Below are positions 28,263 through 37,470 of a stretch of DNA of 64,000 nt, one piece after another. Location: assembly GCA_963814165.1 (NCBI GenBank), contig CAWFBW010000013.1:62001-126000 (forward strand). Reading direction: 5' to 3'. This DNA comes from DASRAA01 sp963814165 (GTDB lineage: Bacteria > Acidobacteriota > Terriglobia > Terriglobales > Acidobacteriaceae). The position numbers and the translations under genes are program-made. Position 1 is the stretch's first letter. Each line of letters opens with the position of its first letter. The notes beneath the pieces are model-generated. The model worked only from the letters and a program-made list of their open reading frames with translations. It was not told where the DNA came from and did not search any database.

Positions 28263-28892
28263 ATGCGCTCCCTCGTAACAGCCATCGCCCTCGTGGTCTT
28301 GCTTGCAGGATGTGAGAGCAAGCAAACCGCCAAGCCGCCTTCTCCGCAACCGCAGGAAGGAGCGCAGGACGCGCTCGGAGTCTTGCAGCGACTGGTCAAC
28401 GAACAAAACTACCGTGCCATGGGCTTCGACTCCGTGGATGAGGTAAAACAAGCGCAGCTCGGCCCGCCGCTCACAGTGATGAATATTCCGCTCGACAAGT
28501 TGAAGAGCTATCAGGCGGGCGACGACACTCAGGCACTGCTGGTGAAGAGCGCGGAAACCATCTACCCAGTTACCGTCAATGCACAGGTGAAATCTTCAGT
28601 AACCATCGTGCACACTGAGGCGGGCTACAAACCCGCCAGCTTCGGCAATGCGCCCATCGTGAAGGCGTTGTCGCAGTATCGCCAGGGCGAGGCGGGCGAG
28701 GGCGATTTTGTGGTGCGTGTCCCTGCGCTCAACATGTACTTCCTGGCAAGGACGGTCGAAGGCAAAACCATGATTGTGCCCATCGCCGACGACCTCAGGC
28801 TGAAACTTCGTCCAGGCGAGGCGGTGCCGTTAGAAACCGCCCTGCCCGACCTGGTCGCGGCCGCAAACGCATACAACGGCTTACCGATGTAG
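28263..28892 (+). CDS. Lipoprotein paired with the papain-like protease
   Basis: This 209-residue protein has a lipobox LLAGC (C17) and no recognised domain. Its centre (LGPPLTVMNIPLDKLKSYQAGDDT) is followed by a region with strand-like SSVTIVHTEAGYKPASFG and a C-terminal FLARTVEGKTMIVPIADD. Immediate linkage to the protease (1-bp gap) suggests it works with it as inhibitor, chaperone or partner; that is inference. It is followed by a tyrS tail fragment. Confidence 0.65.
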   Translation: MRSLVTAIALVVLLAGCESKQTAKPPSPQPQEGAQDALGVLQRLVNEQNYRAMGFDSVDEVKQAQLGPPLTVMNIPLDKLKSYQAGDDTQALLVKSAETIYPVTVNAQVKSSVTIVHTEAGYKPASFGNAPIVKALSQYRQGEAGEGDFVVRVPALNMYFLARTVEGKTMIVPIADDLRLKLRPGEAVPLETALPDLVAAANAYNGLPM

Positions 28893-28927
28893 CGATCGGT
28901 CCAGCTCGCGGCGGCCGAGCGAAGTCC

Positions 28928-29104
28928 ATGGCCTCGGCCGCGGTCGGCCTCGCCACGTCTGTCTCTGATGGCTCGCGCAAGGTCAAACAAAACGCCGTGA
29001 AGGTTGAAGGCGAACTCAAGAACGAGCTCGTCGCCTCAGTGAAGGTCGGCTCCGAGTTCACGCTGCGCGCGGGAAAGAAGATGGTGCGGGTGAGTGTGGA
29101 GTAG
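28928..29104 (+). pseudogene. Fragment of tyrS 3' end (copy 3), S4-like 58-codon frame
   Basis: An ATG at 28928 opens a 58-residue frame, MASAAVGLATSVSDGSRK to KKMVRVSVE, closely similar to the S4 domain at the end of TyrS, with numerous silent and some amino-acid differences. It lacks the beginning of the S4 domain (VRLDKLL). It is most simply a recombination relic, although a translated mini-S4 protein cannot be excluded. No clear SD is visible. Confidence 0.8.
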
Positions 29105-29222
29105 AAACCCCGCCTTGCCACCCGATACGCGATCGCGATCGACGAGAAAGGCGGCGAGCGCTACTCGATCCAGAAACATCTAGCGACATGTCTGGCAGTC
29201 AACCGTAGAGCGCCAGCCAAAC

Positions 29223-29268
29223 CTGGCTGAGTCCCGACTGCTACTCGCGCCGACGCTCCAGCCCGCTG
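29223..29268 (+). repeat. 46-bp direct repeat, copy 2
   Basis: It matches 27425-27470 at 42 of 46 positions and lies 118 bp after the tyrS fragment. Confidence 0.8.
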
Positions 29269-29288
29269 TCAGCCTGACTCATCCGCTT

Positions 29289-29630
29289 CTACTTGGGCGT
29301 TTTCTTGCCGACGATGTTCAGGTCCACCACCTGACCATTGGGACTTTTTACCTGCAGTACCTTCCCATCCAGTCTGGCGGGGAATTCCTTGTTCGGGCTC
29401 CAACCGAGAAACACGGCTGGGCCGCCGTTGCCGTGGCAAGAGTAAATCGTGTCCCCCAGGCGCATGGAAATCTTGTAGCGGTCTGCATTTTCCGGATGCT
29501 GCGCGTTTGCGGCGAATTTTTCGATCGAGACTACGGTCGCCATCTCGTAGCCTTCGTCCGCGCTTTGGGCGTATGCGAGCATCGCAGCCATCGTGATCAG
29601 GCACAGCAAAGCCATTAAATATCTCTTCAT
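29289..29630 (-). CDS. Secreted hypothetical protein
   Basis: This 113-residue protein has a signal peptide (MKRYLMALLCLITMAAMLAYAQ) with likely cleavage after AYA. The mature part (about 90 residues) has TVVSIEKFAANAQHPENADR, MRLGDTIYSCHGNGG and FPARLDGKVLQVKSPNGQVV, which suggests a small beta-rich domain. I do not recognise the family. ATG 29630 was preferred over the upstream frame because of the signal peptide. Confidence 0.65.
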   Translation of the reverse strand: MKRYLMALLCLITMAAMLAYAQSADEGYEMATVVSIEKFAANAQHPENADRYKISMRLGDTIYSCHGNGGPAVFLGWSPNKEFPARLDGKVLQVKSPNGQVVDLNIVGKKTPK

Positions 29631-29820
29631 TAGCGCTCCTCTCCGACGATCGCAAAGCAGTATAGCCCGAGAGACCCAGGACCACCCGAATTTTCCTTTG
29701 TATGGGGATAGCAATCAGGTACACGTTCCGCCGAACGCTCCCCATCCCGAAATCGAAATCTGATTGGGATGGTAATACGTCACAGCAGCATCTTTGTGCC
29801 ATGCGTTATTCTGATTTTCG

Positions 29821-30984
29821 ATGAAACCGCGACGGTTGCAGGTACAAAGGAGTTGGTCGACGGACCTCTCGACCGCAGTAGCAGTGGTTTGCCTCTGCGT
29901 CGCCCTGGCTTTCAGTTCACCAGCCCAGACAGTGGACAAAACCGCTGCCGCGAGTCTCCAGTCCGGCGAGCAGATTTTCAAGGCCAACTGCGCTGCCTGC
30001 CACGGGAAAGATGGCAAGGGTGCACCGCAGCATGTCCGCGGCTTCAAAGCGCCCGAGACGTTCCCCGACTTCACCCGCTGCGATCAGACCACTCCTGAGC
30101 CCAACACGTCGTGGGAAGCCGTCATCACCTACGGTGGACCGTTCCGCGGTTCTTCGCAGATCATGCCCTCGTTTGGAGAGGCGCTTACGGCGGACCAGAT
30201 CCGGGAAGTCGCCCGCTATCTGCGGACCTTCTGCACCAACCCGCACTGGCCGCGGGGTGAGCTGAACCTGCCGCGCGCGCTGGTCACGGAAAAGGCGTTC
30301 CCGGAAAGCGAAGAGGTGATTTCGACCTCGGTCAACGCACAAGGCGCGCCAGGCGTGGAGACGCACTACATCCACGAGCAGCGCTTCGGCATCAAGAACC
30401 AGATCGAAATCGACGTCCCGATCAACTTCGCCGACGAAGATCACACCTGGTACGGCGGCGTGGGAGACGTCACATTCGGATACAAGCGCGAGATTTACTC
30501 GAGCCTCCAGAAAGGGAACATCTTCAGCTTGTTCGGCGGCGTGGTCGCTCCTACCGGCAGCACGAAGCACGGCTTCGGCAACGGAACCACGACGTTTGAG
30601 ACATTCGCGGCCTACGATCAACTCTTTCGGACCAATACTTTCATGCAGACGCAGCTTGGAGGCGAGTTGCCGGTCGATACCATGAAAGCACCGCAAGCCA
30701 TGTTCTGGAACACCGCCGTCGGCCAAATGTTCGCGCCGGAGCGTGGTTTGGGACGCCTATGGTCGCCGATGATGGAAGTCATCATGAATCGCGATTTCGA
30801 GGCCGGCGCCAAAACGAATTGGGACATTGTGCCGCAGATGCAGGTCACCATCAGCCGAAGGCAACACGTCCGGGGAAATCTGGGCGTGCGCGTTCCCGTC
30901 AACAACACGGATGGGCGCCCGGTGCAACTCATGTTCTACCTGCTGTGGGACTGGGCCGATGGCAAGCTAACGGGGGGCTGGTGA
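29821..30984 (+). CDS. Monoheme cytochrome c fused to an outer-membrane barrel-like domain
   Basis: The 387-residue protein has a signal region (AVAVVCLCVALAFSSPAQ) followed by a class I cytochrome c domain: heme site C57AACH61 and probable axial Met M115 in SSQIMPSFGE. From about residue 150 it becomes a strand-rich region (WYGGVGDVTFGYKREIYSS, FSLFGGVVAPTGSTKHGFG, VRGNLGVRVPVNNTDG) ending in an aromatic-rich tail, similar to the phenol MetA-like outer membrane barrel family. Its TGA overlaps the next gene's ATG by one base, so it is coupled with the multiheme cytochrome. A trans-outer-membrane electron conduit is an attractive inference. Confidence 0.75.
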   Translation: MKPRRLQVQRSWSTDLSTAVAVVCLCVALAFSSPAQTVDKTAAASLQSGEQIFKANCAACHGKDGKGAPQHVRGFKAPETFPDFTRCDQTTPEPNTSWEAVITYGGPFRGSSQIMPSFGEALTADQIREVARYLRTFCTNPHWPRGELNLPRALVTEKAFPESEEVISTSVNAQGAPGVETHYIHEQRFGIKNQIEIDVPINFADEDHTWYGGVGDVTFGYKREIYSSLQKGNIFSLFGGVVAPTGSTKHGFGNGTTTFETFAAYDQLFRTNTFMQTQLGGELPVDTMKAPQAMFWNTAVGQMFAPERGLGRLWSPMMEVIMNRDFEAGAKTNWDIVPQMQVTISRRQHVRGNLGVRVPVNNTDGRPVQLMFYLLWDWADGKLTGGW

Positions 30985-32608
30985 TGCGCAAATCGACGTT
31001 CCATATCACCGCAGCCCTCGGACTGCTGTTCGCCTTCAGCCAGGCGTTGCGTGGAGGGACCCACGACAATAACCTGCAGCCGGCTTTTCAGACCTCCGAC
31101 CGCTGCTTCGCCTGCCACAACGGCATGACCACCAGCACGGGCAAGGAATTCTCGATTGGGCTGGAGTGGCAAGCCAGCGCGATGGCCAATGCCGCGCGCG
31201 ATCCGTACTGGCAGGCGGGTGTTCGGCGCGAAACCATCGAACATCCCGAGTCGAAAGCGGCCATCGAAGACGAATGTTCGATCTGCCACATGCCGATCGC
31301 GCGCTACGAGGCGAAGTTGAAGGGTCAAAAGGGCGAGGTGTTCTCGCATTTGCCGTTCGATCCTGCGAAGAAACAAGATGCAGCAGGCGGAAGACGGTGT
31401 GACCTGCTCGGTGTGTCACCAGATCTCCGAGAAGGGCCTGGGAACGCCCGCGAGCTACGTGGGGAACTTCGTGATCGATCCTCCGCCCGCGCGAATCAAT
31501 CATCCGGAATATGGCCCGTACACGATCGAGCCCGGCTCAGATGCACGCCATGAGCACCTCGACCGGAGGCTTCAACCCGACACACAGCAGTCACATTCTT
31601 GACTCAGGGCTCTGTGGGTCCTGCCATACGCTCATCACCAAGGCCTTGGGCGAAGGCGGCAAGGAACTCGCGACGTTTTACGAGCAGATGCCGTATCCAG
31701 AGTGGCTGCATAGCGATTATCCCGACAAGCAAAGTTGCCAGTCGTGCCACATGCCCGAGATCCACGAGGCCTCGCCGATTTCGTCTGTTCTCGGCGTCGA
31801 TCGCAAGGGGGTGATGCGGCACTCATTTGTCGGAAGCAACTTCCTGTTGACGAACATCCTGAACCAGTATCGCGACGAGCTGAGCGTGACTGCGCAACCA
31901 CAGCAACTCGCCGACGCTGCTCGGGAAACGGTGGAGTTTCTGCAAACCCACGCGGCGCGGGTCAGTGTGGACAAAGTCGAGCGAAGCGGAGACACCCTGA
32001 CAGCCTCGGTTGTGGTGCAAAACCTCACTGGACACAAGCTTCCGACCGCGTATCCGTCCCGACGCGCGTGGCTGCACGTCGTAGTGCGCGATAACCGCGG
32101 CCAGGTGGTGTTCGAATCGGGCAAGCTCCGGCCAGACGGCTCCATCGTCGGCAACGACAACGACGACGATCCGTTGCGCTACGAGCCGCACTACAGCAAG
32201 ATCGAACGCGGGGACCAGGTCGAGATTTACGAAGACATCATGAAAGACCAGGCCGGACAGCCGACCACCGGGCTGCTTCACGCCGTGGGATACCTGAAAG
32301 ACAATCGCGTGTTGCCAACTGGCTTCGACAAGAAGACGGCGCCGTCGGAGATAGCAGTTGTCGGTGCAGCGGCCACCGACGACAGCTTCACGGCCGGCGA
32401 GGACCGCGTGCTGTATTCCGTGTGGGTCGGCAATGCGCAAGGGCCCTTCCGCATCGAGGCCGAGCTTTGCTACCAGCCGATCGGCTTCCGCTGGGCGCAC
32501 AACCTTCTGCGCTACAACGCGATGGAACCGCAACGATTCGTTCGCTACTATGACGCGCTGTCGGCAAACAATTCAGTTGTCCTTGCGCGCGCAGAGACGA
32601 CGCACTAG
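30984..32608 (+). CDS. Pentaheme c-type cytochrome, two frameshifts as assembled
   Basis: Joined across frames, this is an exported cytochrome of about 540 residues with signal peptide (ITAALGLLFAFSQALRG). Five CxxCH sites are visible: CFACH, CSICH, CSVCH, CGSCH and CQSCH, all in the N-terminal half. The C-terminal half has strand-rich VSVDKVERSGDTLTASVVVQ and TGHKLPTAYPSRRAWLHVVV, as in other multiheme cytochromes with a beta-sandwich end. Extra bases near 31374 and 31532 (CCC) each shift the frame by +1. It probably exchanges electrons with the cytochrome-barrel protein encoded just upstream. Confidence 0.8.
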
Positions 32609-32684
32609 CACTGACGTTGTGCTGGCGATGGAGTGTCGCGCCCTTGTCGCGAGTACCCGTTTCGTTAGTCGCCGCGGAATTGAT

Positions 32685-33080
32685 CTACCGAATTCCGGTG
32701 TCCATTTCCATATCCACATGGGCAGTCTGGCCGGAGGTGATCGTGAATGGCACCGGTTTGGCTCGAACATGCTTGCGAACGCGGTTTTGGATATCGAGCA
32801 GGTAGGTGCCGGCGGGAAGCTCGACGCGATAATTTCCCTTCGAGTCGGCGGTCATGACCGCGACCTGTTGTTTTCCGTCGGACCTAAGAACAACCAAAGG
32901 AAATTCGGCGTAGGTCCCCGCAGTGACGGTCGGTAGGCTTCCATCAGCAGGCTGAACGGTTTGTAGCGAGACGATTTTCAGGTGCCCCTGGAGCGCGCCG
33001 CGAGCCTGGCTGGTGTCAGAAGCTACGCAACCGAATGCGAATAGGAGCAGGAGAACGAAAAGAAGAAGCCGATGAGTCAT
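32685..33080 (-). CDS. Lipoprotein with carboxypeptidase-regulatory-like domain
   Basis: This 131-residue protein has lipobox FAFGC (C18). The mature part has a single beta-sandwich repeat: EFPLVVLRSDGKQQVAVMTA, then DSKGNYRVELPAGTYLLDI and VPFTITSGQTAHVDM. That is the pattern of Ig-like carboxypeptidase-regulatory or PEGA-type domains. It is probably an envelope accessory protein. It lies downstream of the BNR-repeat gene on the same strand with a 73-bp gap. Confidence 0.7.
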   Translation of the reverse strand: MTHRLLLFVLLLLFAFGCVASDTSQARGALQGHLKIVSLQTVQPADGSLPTVTAGTYAEFPLVVLRSDGKQQVAVMTADSKGNYRVELPAGTYLLDIQNRVRKHVRAKPVPFTITSGQTAHVDMEMDTGIR

Positions 33081-33153
33081 GGCGTTTCCCCAAAGAAAAA
33101 GACGGGCGGGGAAGCGATTCGTTTCGCTCTCCCGCCGTCGTCAGGGGTTGGGG

Positions 33154-36100
33154 TTAATTCAACTGCAAGTACCAGATGCTGCGGCCGTGCGTGGCAGCGT
33201 ATAGCCTGCGTGCGCCGGGCACCATCACGAGGTGGGTAATCTCGACCATGGGCAGCCCCGTGCCGGCAACTTGCCAGTTAGTGGAGCCCAGCGGAAGTCT
33301 CAGGACGCCCCAGTCGTTCGACGCAAAGATTCCAAAGTAGGGATCAAACGTGATGGAGGTTGCCGGGAAGTCCGGAAACGCCGTCGCTCCGGAACCATCG
33401 AGGTTCTTCCAGGTGGCATCGCCCAGACCACCGTTCCCTGTTGGATCATAGGTCACAGAGAAGATGTGACCCGGTGTAGTTGGATCGAGTGAGCTGTAGC
33501 TCGAATACGAAATCCATGCATGGTTCGAGTTTTTGGGATCGATGGAGATCCCGCTCACGAACCGGCCCGGACTCGCTGTTGCCGACGGCATGTTGTCGAG
33601 ACGAGCATAGCTAACAGCGCCTGCGGTTGGATTGTCGGCGTTGGTCGAGATGAAGACGCGACCGACAGTAGTGGCAGCCCACATCGTTCCAGTGTTGCTG
33701 GGTGTACGCGAAATCGCCGCGACGTTGCCACCTGTGCGCGTGGTGCCGCGATAATCGGCGGCACTCGCGGTCAGGTCGGTCGCCCCGGCGGGTCCGATCT
33801 GCACGAAGTCACCGCAGCTTGGATTCGCAGCCGAGGTGGTGAATTCAGGGCAGTTGGCTTCCAGGAAGGCCTGGTTGCCGGCCCAGTCCTGAGTCCGCCA
33901 GACGCTGTTTGAGCCTTGGAAGATGGTTCCTCCAGCCAGGGGGCTCGGATCGGCAATCACCGGCGCGTAGAACTGCGCGCCCTCCGAGCTCGCATAAATC
34001 GGCCCCGTTGCGATCACCCACTTTGATTGAGCACCGCTCTGGAAGTTCACGTCGCTCGCCTTGCCGGTGAAGCTATTGAAGCGCAGGGCAGCGTTGGTGG
34101 AGCTGAATCCTGACTGTCCACCATCACCGTAGATTTCCTGCGAGAATACACTCCCAGACCAGCTTGCGATCCACGTCCCATTGTCCTGGGTCCCGCCCTG
34201 AACGTAACGCGCGTCTTGCGAATTAACGGATATTCCCTGGAATTGAAGCGTGGACAACCCCCGATTCAGGCTGTAGAGAGTTGAGGGGACGCGCGACAGC
34301 AACTGCTGACACAGCGCCAAGCCTGTGCCAGAGAGCCCGCGGTAAGTCGTGCACTGGCCCGAGACGTCGGTGAAGCCGCCACTCGCGCGCATGAGTCCGC
34401 CATCGGAGCCTTCAAAGAAGAGGCCGGGATTCGTCGGACTGACCACCAGTGCGTGCTGATCGGGATGGATTCCGTTCGGCGCCACCGGATTGGGCTGACA
34501 GCAAGACGCGGAAGGAGTGGCCTTGAAGTTTGCATCCCAGGTCACGTCGGTGAACGACACTCCGGCGTCCGTAGAGTAGAGAACACCGCGGCCATCGGTC
34601 GTAAAGCCGTAGGTGTTGTAGTCGAATGATCCGCCGAGATACACCGTATCGGGGTAGCCGGCAGGCGAAACGACAATGTTGTCGTACCAGCACTGACTAG
34701 AGCAGTAATTGACGTTCTGCGACGTGGTCATGTCGGTAAAAACAGGAGCGCCGGTAGCCACGTCGTCGCTACGATAGAAGTGGGCGGCATTGGCTGAAGA
34801 TGTGCTCGAATTCCCAATGCCGACATACATGCGGGTAGTTCCGCTGGGAAGCTTGGTTACGGCGAACTCGGCGCGATCGGTGTTGTTCGTGGCATTGCGC
34901 GCGCTCTTGATCTGGGTCCAGGTTGCACCCCCGTCGTTGGAGCGCCATACGCCACCCCCGGTGTTTACCGGAAGAGCGTTGTTTCTCGGGAACGCGGCCG
35001 CGTACACGGTGTTCGGGTCGCTGGGATCAACTTCAATGTGGTTGACCCCGCGCGTGGTACCAAAGGTTGCCTGGATGATACCCGCGCTGTTAGCCAGCGT
35101 CGGGTTCAGGCAGGTCGTTTCGGGGCTTGCCAAACTAAACGTTGCACCACCATCGGTAGACTTCCAAAATCCGTACGGTGGAAGTCCTGGGGCGAGACTG
35201 ACTGCGCCGCCGCTGGAGACTGCGCTGACGCCGCGAACTGCGCGCGTGGAACCAACATACATGGCGCTGCCGCTGATTACGATGGAGGAGATTGCGCGGC
35301 CGTCGAATGCTGCACCGTTCTAAGCAGGTGCGGTTTGCACGCCGCCCGTACCGAGAACCGCGGTGCAATCCACGGTGCCGGACGCGACGCTCGTTTGCCC
35401 CGCCAGATGGGTCCATGTGTCGCCGCCGTCGGTTGACTTGTAGATGCCGAAGCCGGCTTCCGAATCGGCGGAAGCATTGGCCTCACCAGTTCCGGCATAG
35501 AGCGTGCCGCTTCCAGCATCGTAAGTCAAGACGCCAATGGCGTTGGTTGCAAAGCTGCCGGAGATGAAAGTCCACGCCGGATTGGTAGCGAGTGCATCGT
35601 CGGTGCGCCACATACCTCCGCCCGCGGCGGCAAGCCAGAGCCGGCAATTGCCTGCCTGGCAGGTCGGCGCGATCGCCAACGCCGTGATTCGGCCGGAGTC
35701 GTAGTATGGCCGACCGCTGAACGACAGCACAGCCGGAAACTCCTGCGTGCTTAGGGGATAGAGAGTCCACTGCTTGACTTCGCCGGGATTCTTCGGCCGC
35801 TTTGCGTCAGATGCCTTGAAGTTGGCCCAGCCTTGGCGCGCAGCAGCGGCTACAGACTGCGGCACGTAGGCTGCAGGATAGGCGCGTGCGGCATAGGCCT
35901 CAGCTGCAGCGGCGTTCGGACTGTCTGAACCTATAGCGCCATCGAGCGCTTCATTGCGCGCTCCGACGCCGGTTTCGGCCTGCATCTTGCGCCTGTAAGG
36001 TGCAGGATTGTGCGCAACGGACGTGCCCTTAGGAGCGACTGTCTTGCTGGAGGCTTTCGCCTTCGTCGACTGAGTGGCCTCTGTTTTTTTGGTGGTCTTC

Positions 36101-36252
36101 GTGTTCTTCGCTGGCGAGGGTTGCGAAGATTGTGCAGAAAGTATGGCCGGCGCGGCTAGTAGTGCGAGAGTGAGGCACGCCGAAATTGTTAAGCGAGTTT
36201 TGACGGCACGATTTTTCCATGCGCTGCACGGAATGGAAACCAATGGTTTCAT
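33154..36252 (-). CDS. Large secreted BNR/Asp-box repeat protein with an in-frame amber codon
   Basis: The frame spans 1032 codons. It starts with a signal peptide (ISACLTLALLAAPAILSAQ), then a Lys/Thr-rich low-complexity region (about residues 45-75). At least four Asp-box motifs follow (STDGGDTWT, STDGGATFS, SNDGGATWT, STDAGVSFT), indicating a beta-propeller like those in sialidases and YCF48-type proteins. A TAG at 35320-35322 interrupts the frame after VQTAPA; translation continues in the same frame with NGAAFDGRAISSIVI. So it is either a recent nonsense mutation or a base error. No catalytic residues were identified; binding of surface glycans or proteins is possible. Confidence 0.75.
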
Positions 36253-36703
36253 GCAAAGCTCCTTGGAGATTGAACTGTGATTCCCGGGAAGACGTAATTC
36301 ACCCGCAGTCCGAAGTCAGCAAGTGATAAGGCAAGCACTGCCGATGCGCTCCCCACGAGCGCACTCCCCGACGCGACTACGAGCGCCGTAGTACGACCGC
36401 GTAATTGTGTTCGTCGAAAGGTGGTGTGTCAAGAGGAATCTGCGGCAAGAGGGGAAATCGGTGCCTGTGCCACTACGAGATGGCAACCGTTGACCTACCT
36501 GTGCAAATCCGATAGTATTGAATGGTTTGCCTGTACTATTCGTGTCCCGTCAAGGGCATCCCAGTAAGCCGGGCCTCTTGGTTCCGCGAAGGTTCCCTTC
36601 CAGCTGCTGGGTAAGTGCAAGTGCATAAACAATTTAGCGTTCCCGGCCTAAATGCGGGCGCGCAGTTGCGTTTGAGCAACAGAATGAAGTTCAGGAGATT
36701 GCC
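36253..36703. other. Divergent intergenic region with rplU promoter and long leader
   Basis: It contains a GC-rich part next to the BNR gene (36290-36410), a sigma70-type promoter (36490-36518) and a predicted leader of about 180 bases. The leader has a GTTGC-GTTTGA-GCAAC hairpin shortly before the rplU start and a CCCAG...CTGGG pairing further upstream. No gene is visible in it. Confidence 0.55.
36490..36518 (+). promoter_or_regulatory. Sigma70-type promoter of the rplU operon
   Basis: TTGACC (36490-36495) and TAGTAT (36513-36518) are 17 bp apart. Transcription would start near 36525. Confidence 0.6.
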
Positions 36704-37027
36704 ATGTACGCGGTGATCCGCGCCGGGGGAAAGCAGTATCGCGTCGCACCCGGAGACGTAATTGAGATCGAGAAGCTGCCGCAGACCAGCGGCGAAAACG
36801 TGCAATTTGACGATGTGCTGGCAGTGAGCGCGACCGAGGGCGAGATTGCTAAGCCCACAGCGGCGTTTGTCTCCGGCGAGGTGGTCGAGCAGGGCCGCGG
36901 CGACAAGATTCTGGTGTTCCACCTGAAGCGCAAGAAGCAGTACAAGAAGCTGCAGGGACATCGCCAGTCGTACACCGCGGTGAAGATTACCGGCATCAGC
37001 GTGGATGGACAGGCGCTGAAAGCGTAA
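36704..37027 (+). CDS. rplU: Ribosomal protein bL21
   Basis: A 107-residue large-subunit protein with the standard start MYAVIRAGGKQYRVAPGD and the end KKQYKKLQGHRQSYTAVKIT. AGGAG lies 7 bp upstream of ATG 36704. It leads the classical rplU-rpmA-obg order. The long predicted leader could allow feedback control, as in other L21 operons. Confidence 0.98.
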   Translation: MYAVIRAGGKQYRVAPGDVIEIEKLPQTSGENVQFDDVLAVSATEGEIAKPTAAFVSGEVVEQGRGDKILVFHLKRKKQYKKLQGHRQSYTAVKITGISVDGQALKA

Positions 37028-37170
37028 TGTTGCTCTGGCAGTTGCTGGTGTTTGCAGTGGCGGCGGTAAAGCGGTTCGACGCCGTGGCGCTGCACGCGTG
37101 GCAGTCGGCGCGCCAGGCGGCTCGGTCGTTGCGCAGGTTAGGCTCCGACGGCGAAGCGGATTTGGGATAA
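37027..37170 (+). CDS. Possible 47-residue protein between rplU and rpmA
   Basis: ATG 37027 overlaps the rplU stop (TAATG) and opens 47 codons: MLLWQLLVFAVAAVKRFDAV, then an Arg/Ala-rich helix and end GSDGEADLG. The first 14 residues are hydrophobic. In Firmicutes a cysteine protease gene (prp) sits in this position, but this frame is too short and unrelated to it. The coupled start favours translation; conservation is unknown. Confidence 0.35.
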   Translation: MLLWQLLVFAVAAVKRFDAVALHAWQSARQAARSLRRLGSDGEADLG

Positions 37171-37209
37171 CGATTTTCAGGTTTGGGGCATGTCCCCGGA
37201 GATTCAGAT

Positions 37210-37470
37210 ATGGCACATAAAAAGGGATTAGGCAGTTCGCGAAATGGCCGCGATTCGAATGCGCAGCGGCTGGGTGTGAAGGCGTTTGGCGGCCAGCTCG
37301 TTTCGGGTGGCACCATCATTGTCCGTCAGCGTGGGACCAAGCTGAAGGCAGGTACCAACGTTGGCCGGGGCACGGACGATACCCTGTTTGCCAAGATCAC
37401 CGGCGTAGTGGAGTTCAAGGACCGCGGACAACATGGGCGGTTCGTGTCGGTGGTTGCGCAGGAAAGCTAA
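37210..37470 (+). CDS. rpmA: Ribosomal protein bL27
   Basis: An 86-residue protein starting MAHKKGLGSSRNGRDSNAQR, the usual N-terminus that reaches the peptidyl transferase centre, and containing KAFGGQLVSGGTIIVRQRGT. It has no N-terminal propeptide of the type cleaved by Prp, which fits the absence of that protease upstream. ATG 37210 was preferred to the upstream extension. Confidence 0.97.
   Translation: MAHKKGLGSSRNGRDSNAQRLGVKAFGGQLVSGGTIIVRQRGTKLKAGTNVGRGTDDTLFAKITGVVEFKDRGQHGRFVSVVAQES

Noticed and set aside
26380..29110. Classical tRNA-targeted integrative element or prophage
   Set aside because: No tRNA gene, integrase, recombinase, transposase or phage structural gene is visible; only tyrS (a synthetase gene) tails and small repeats are present.
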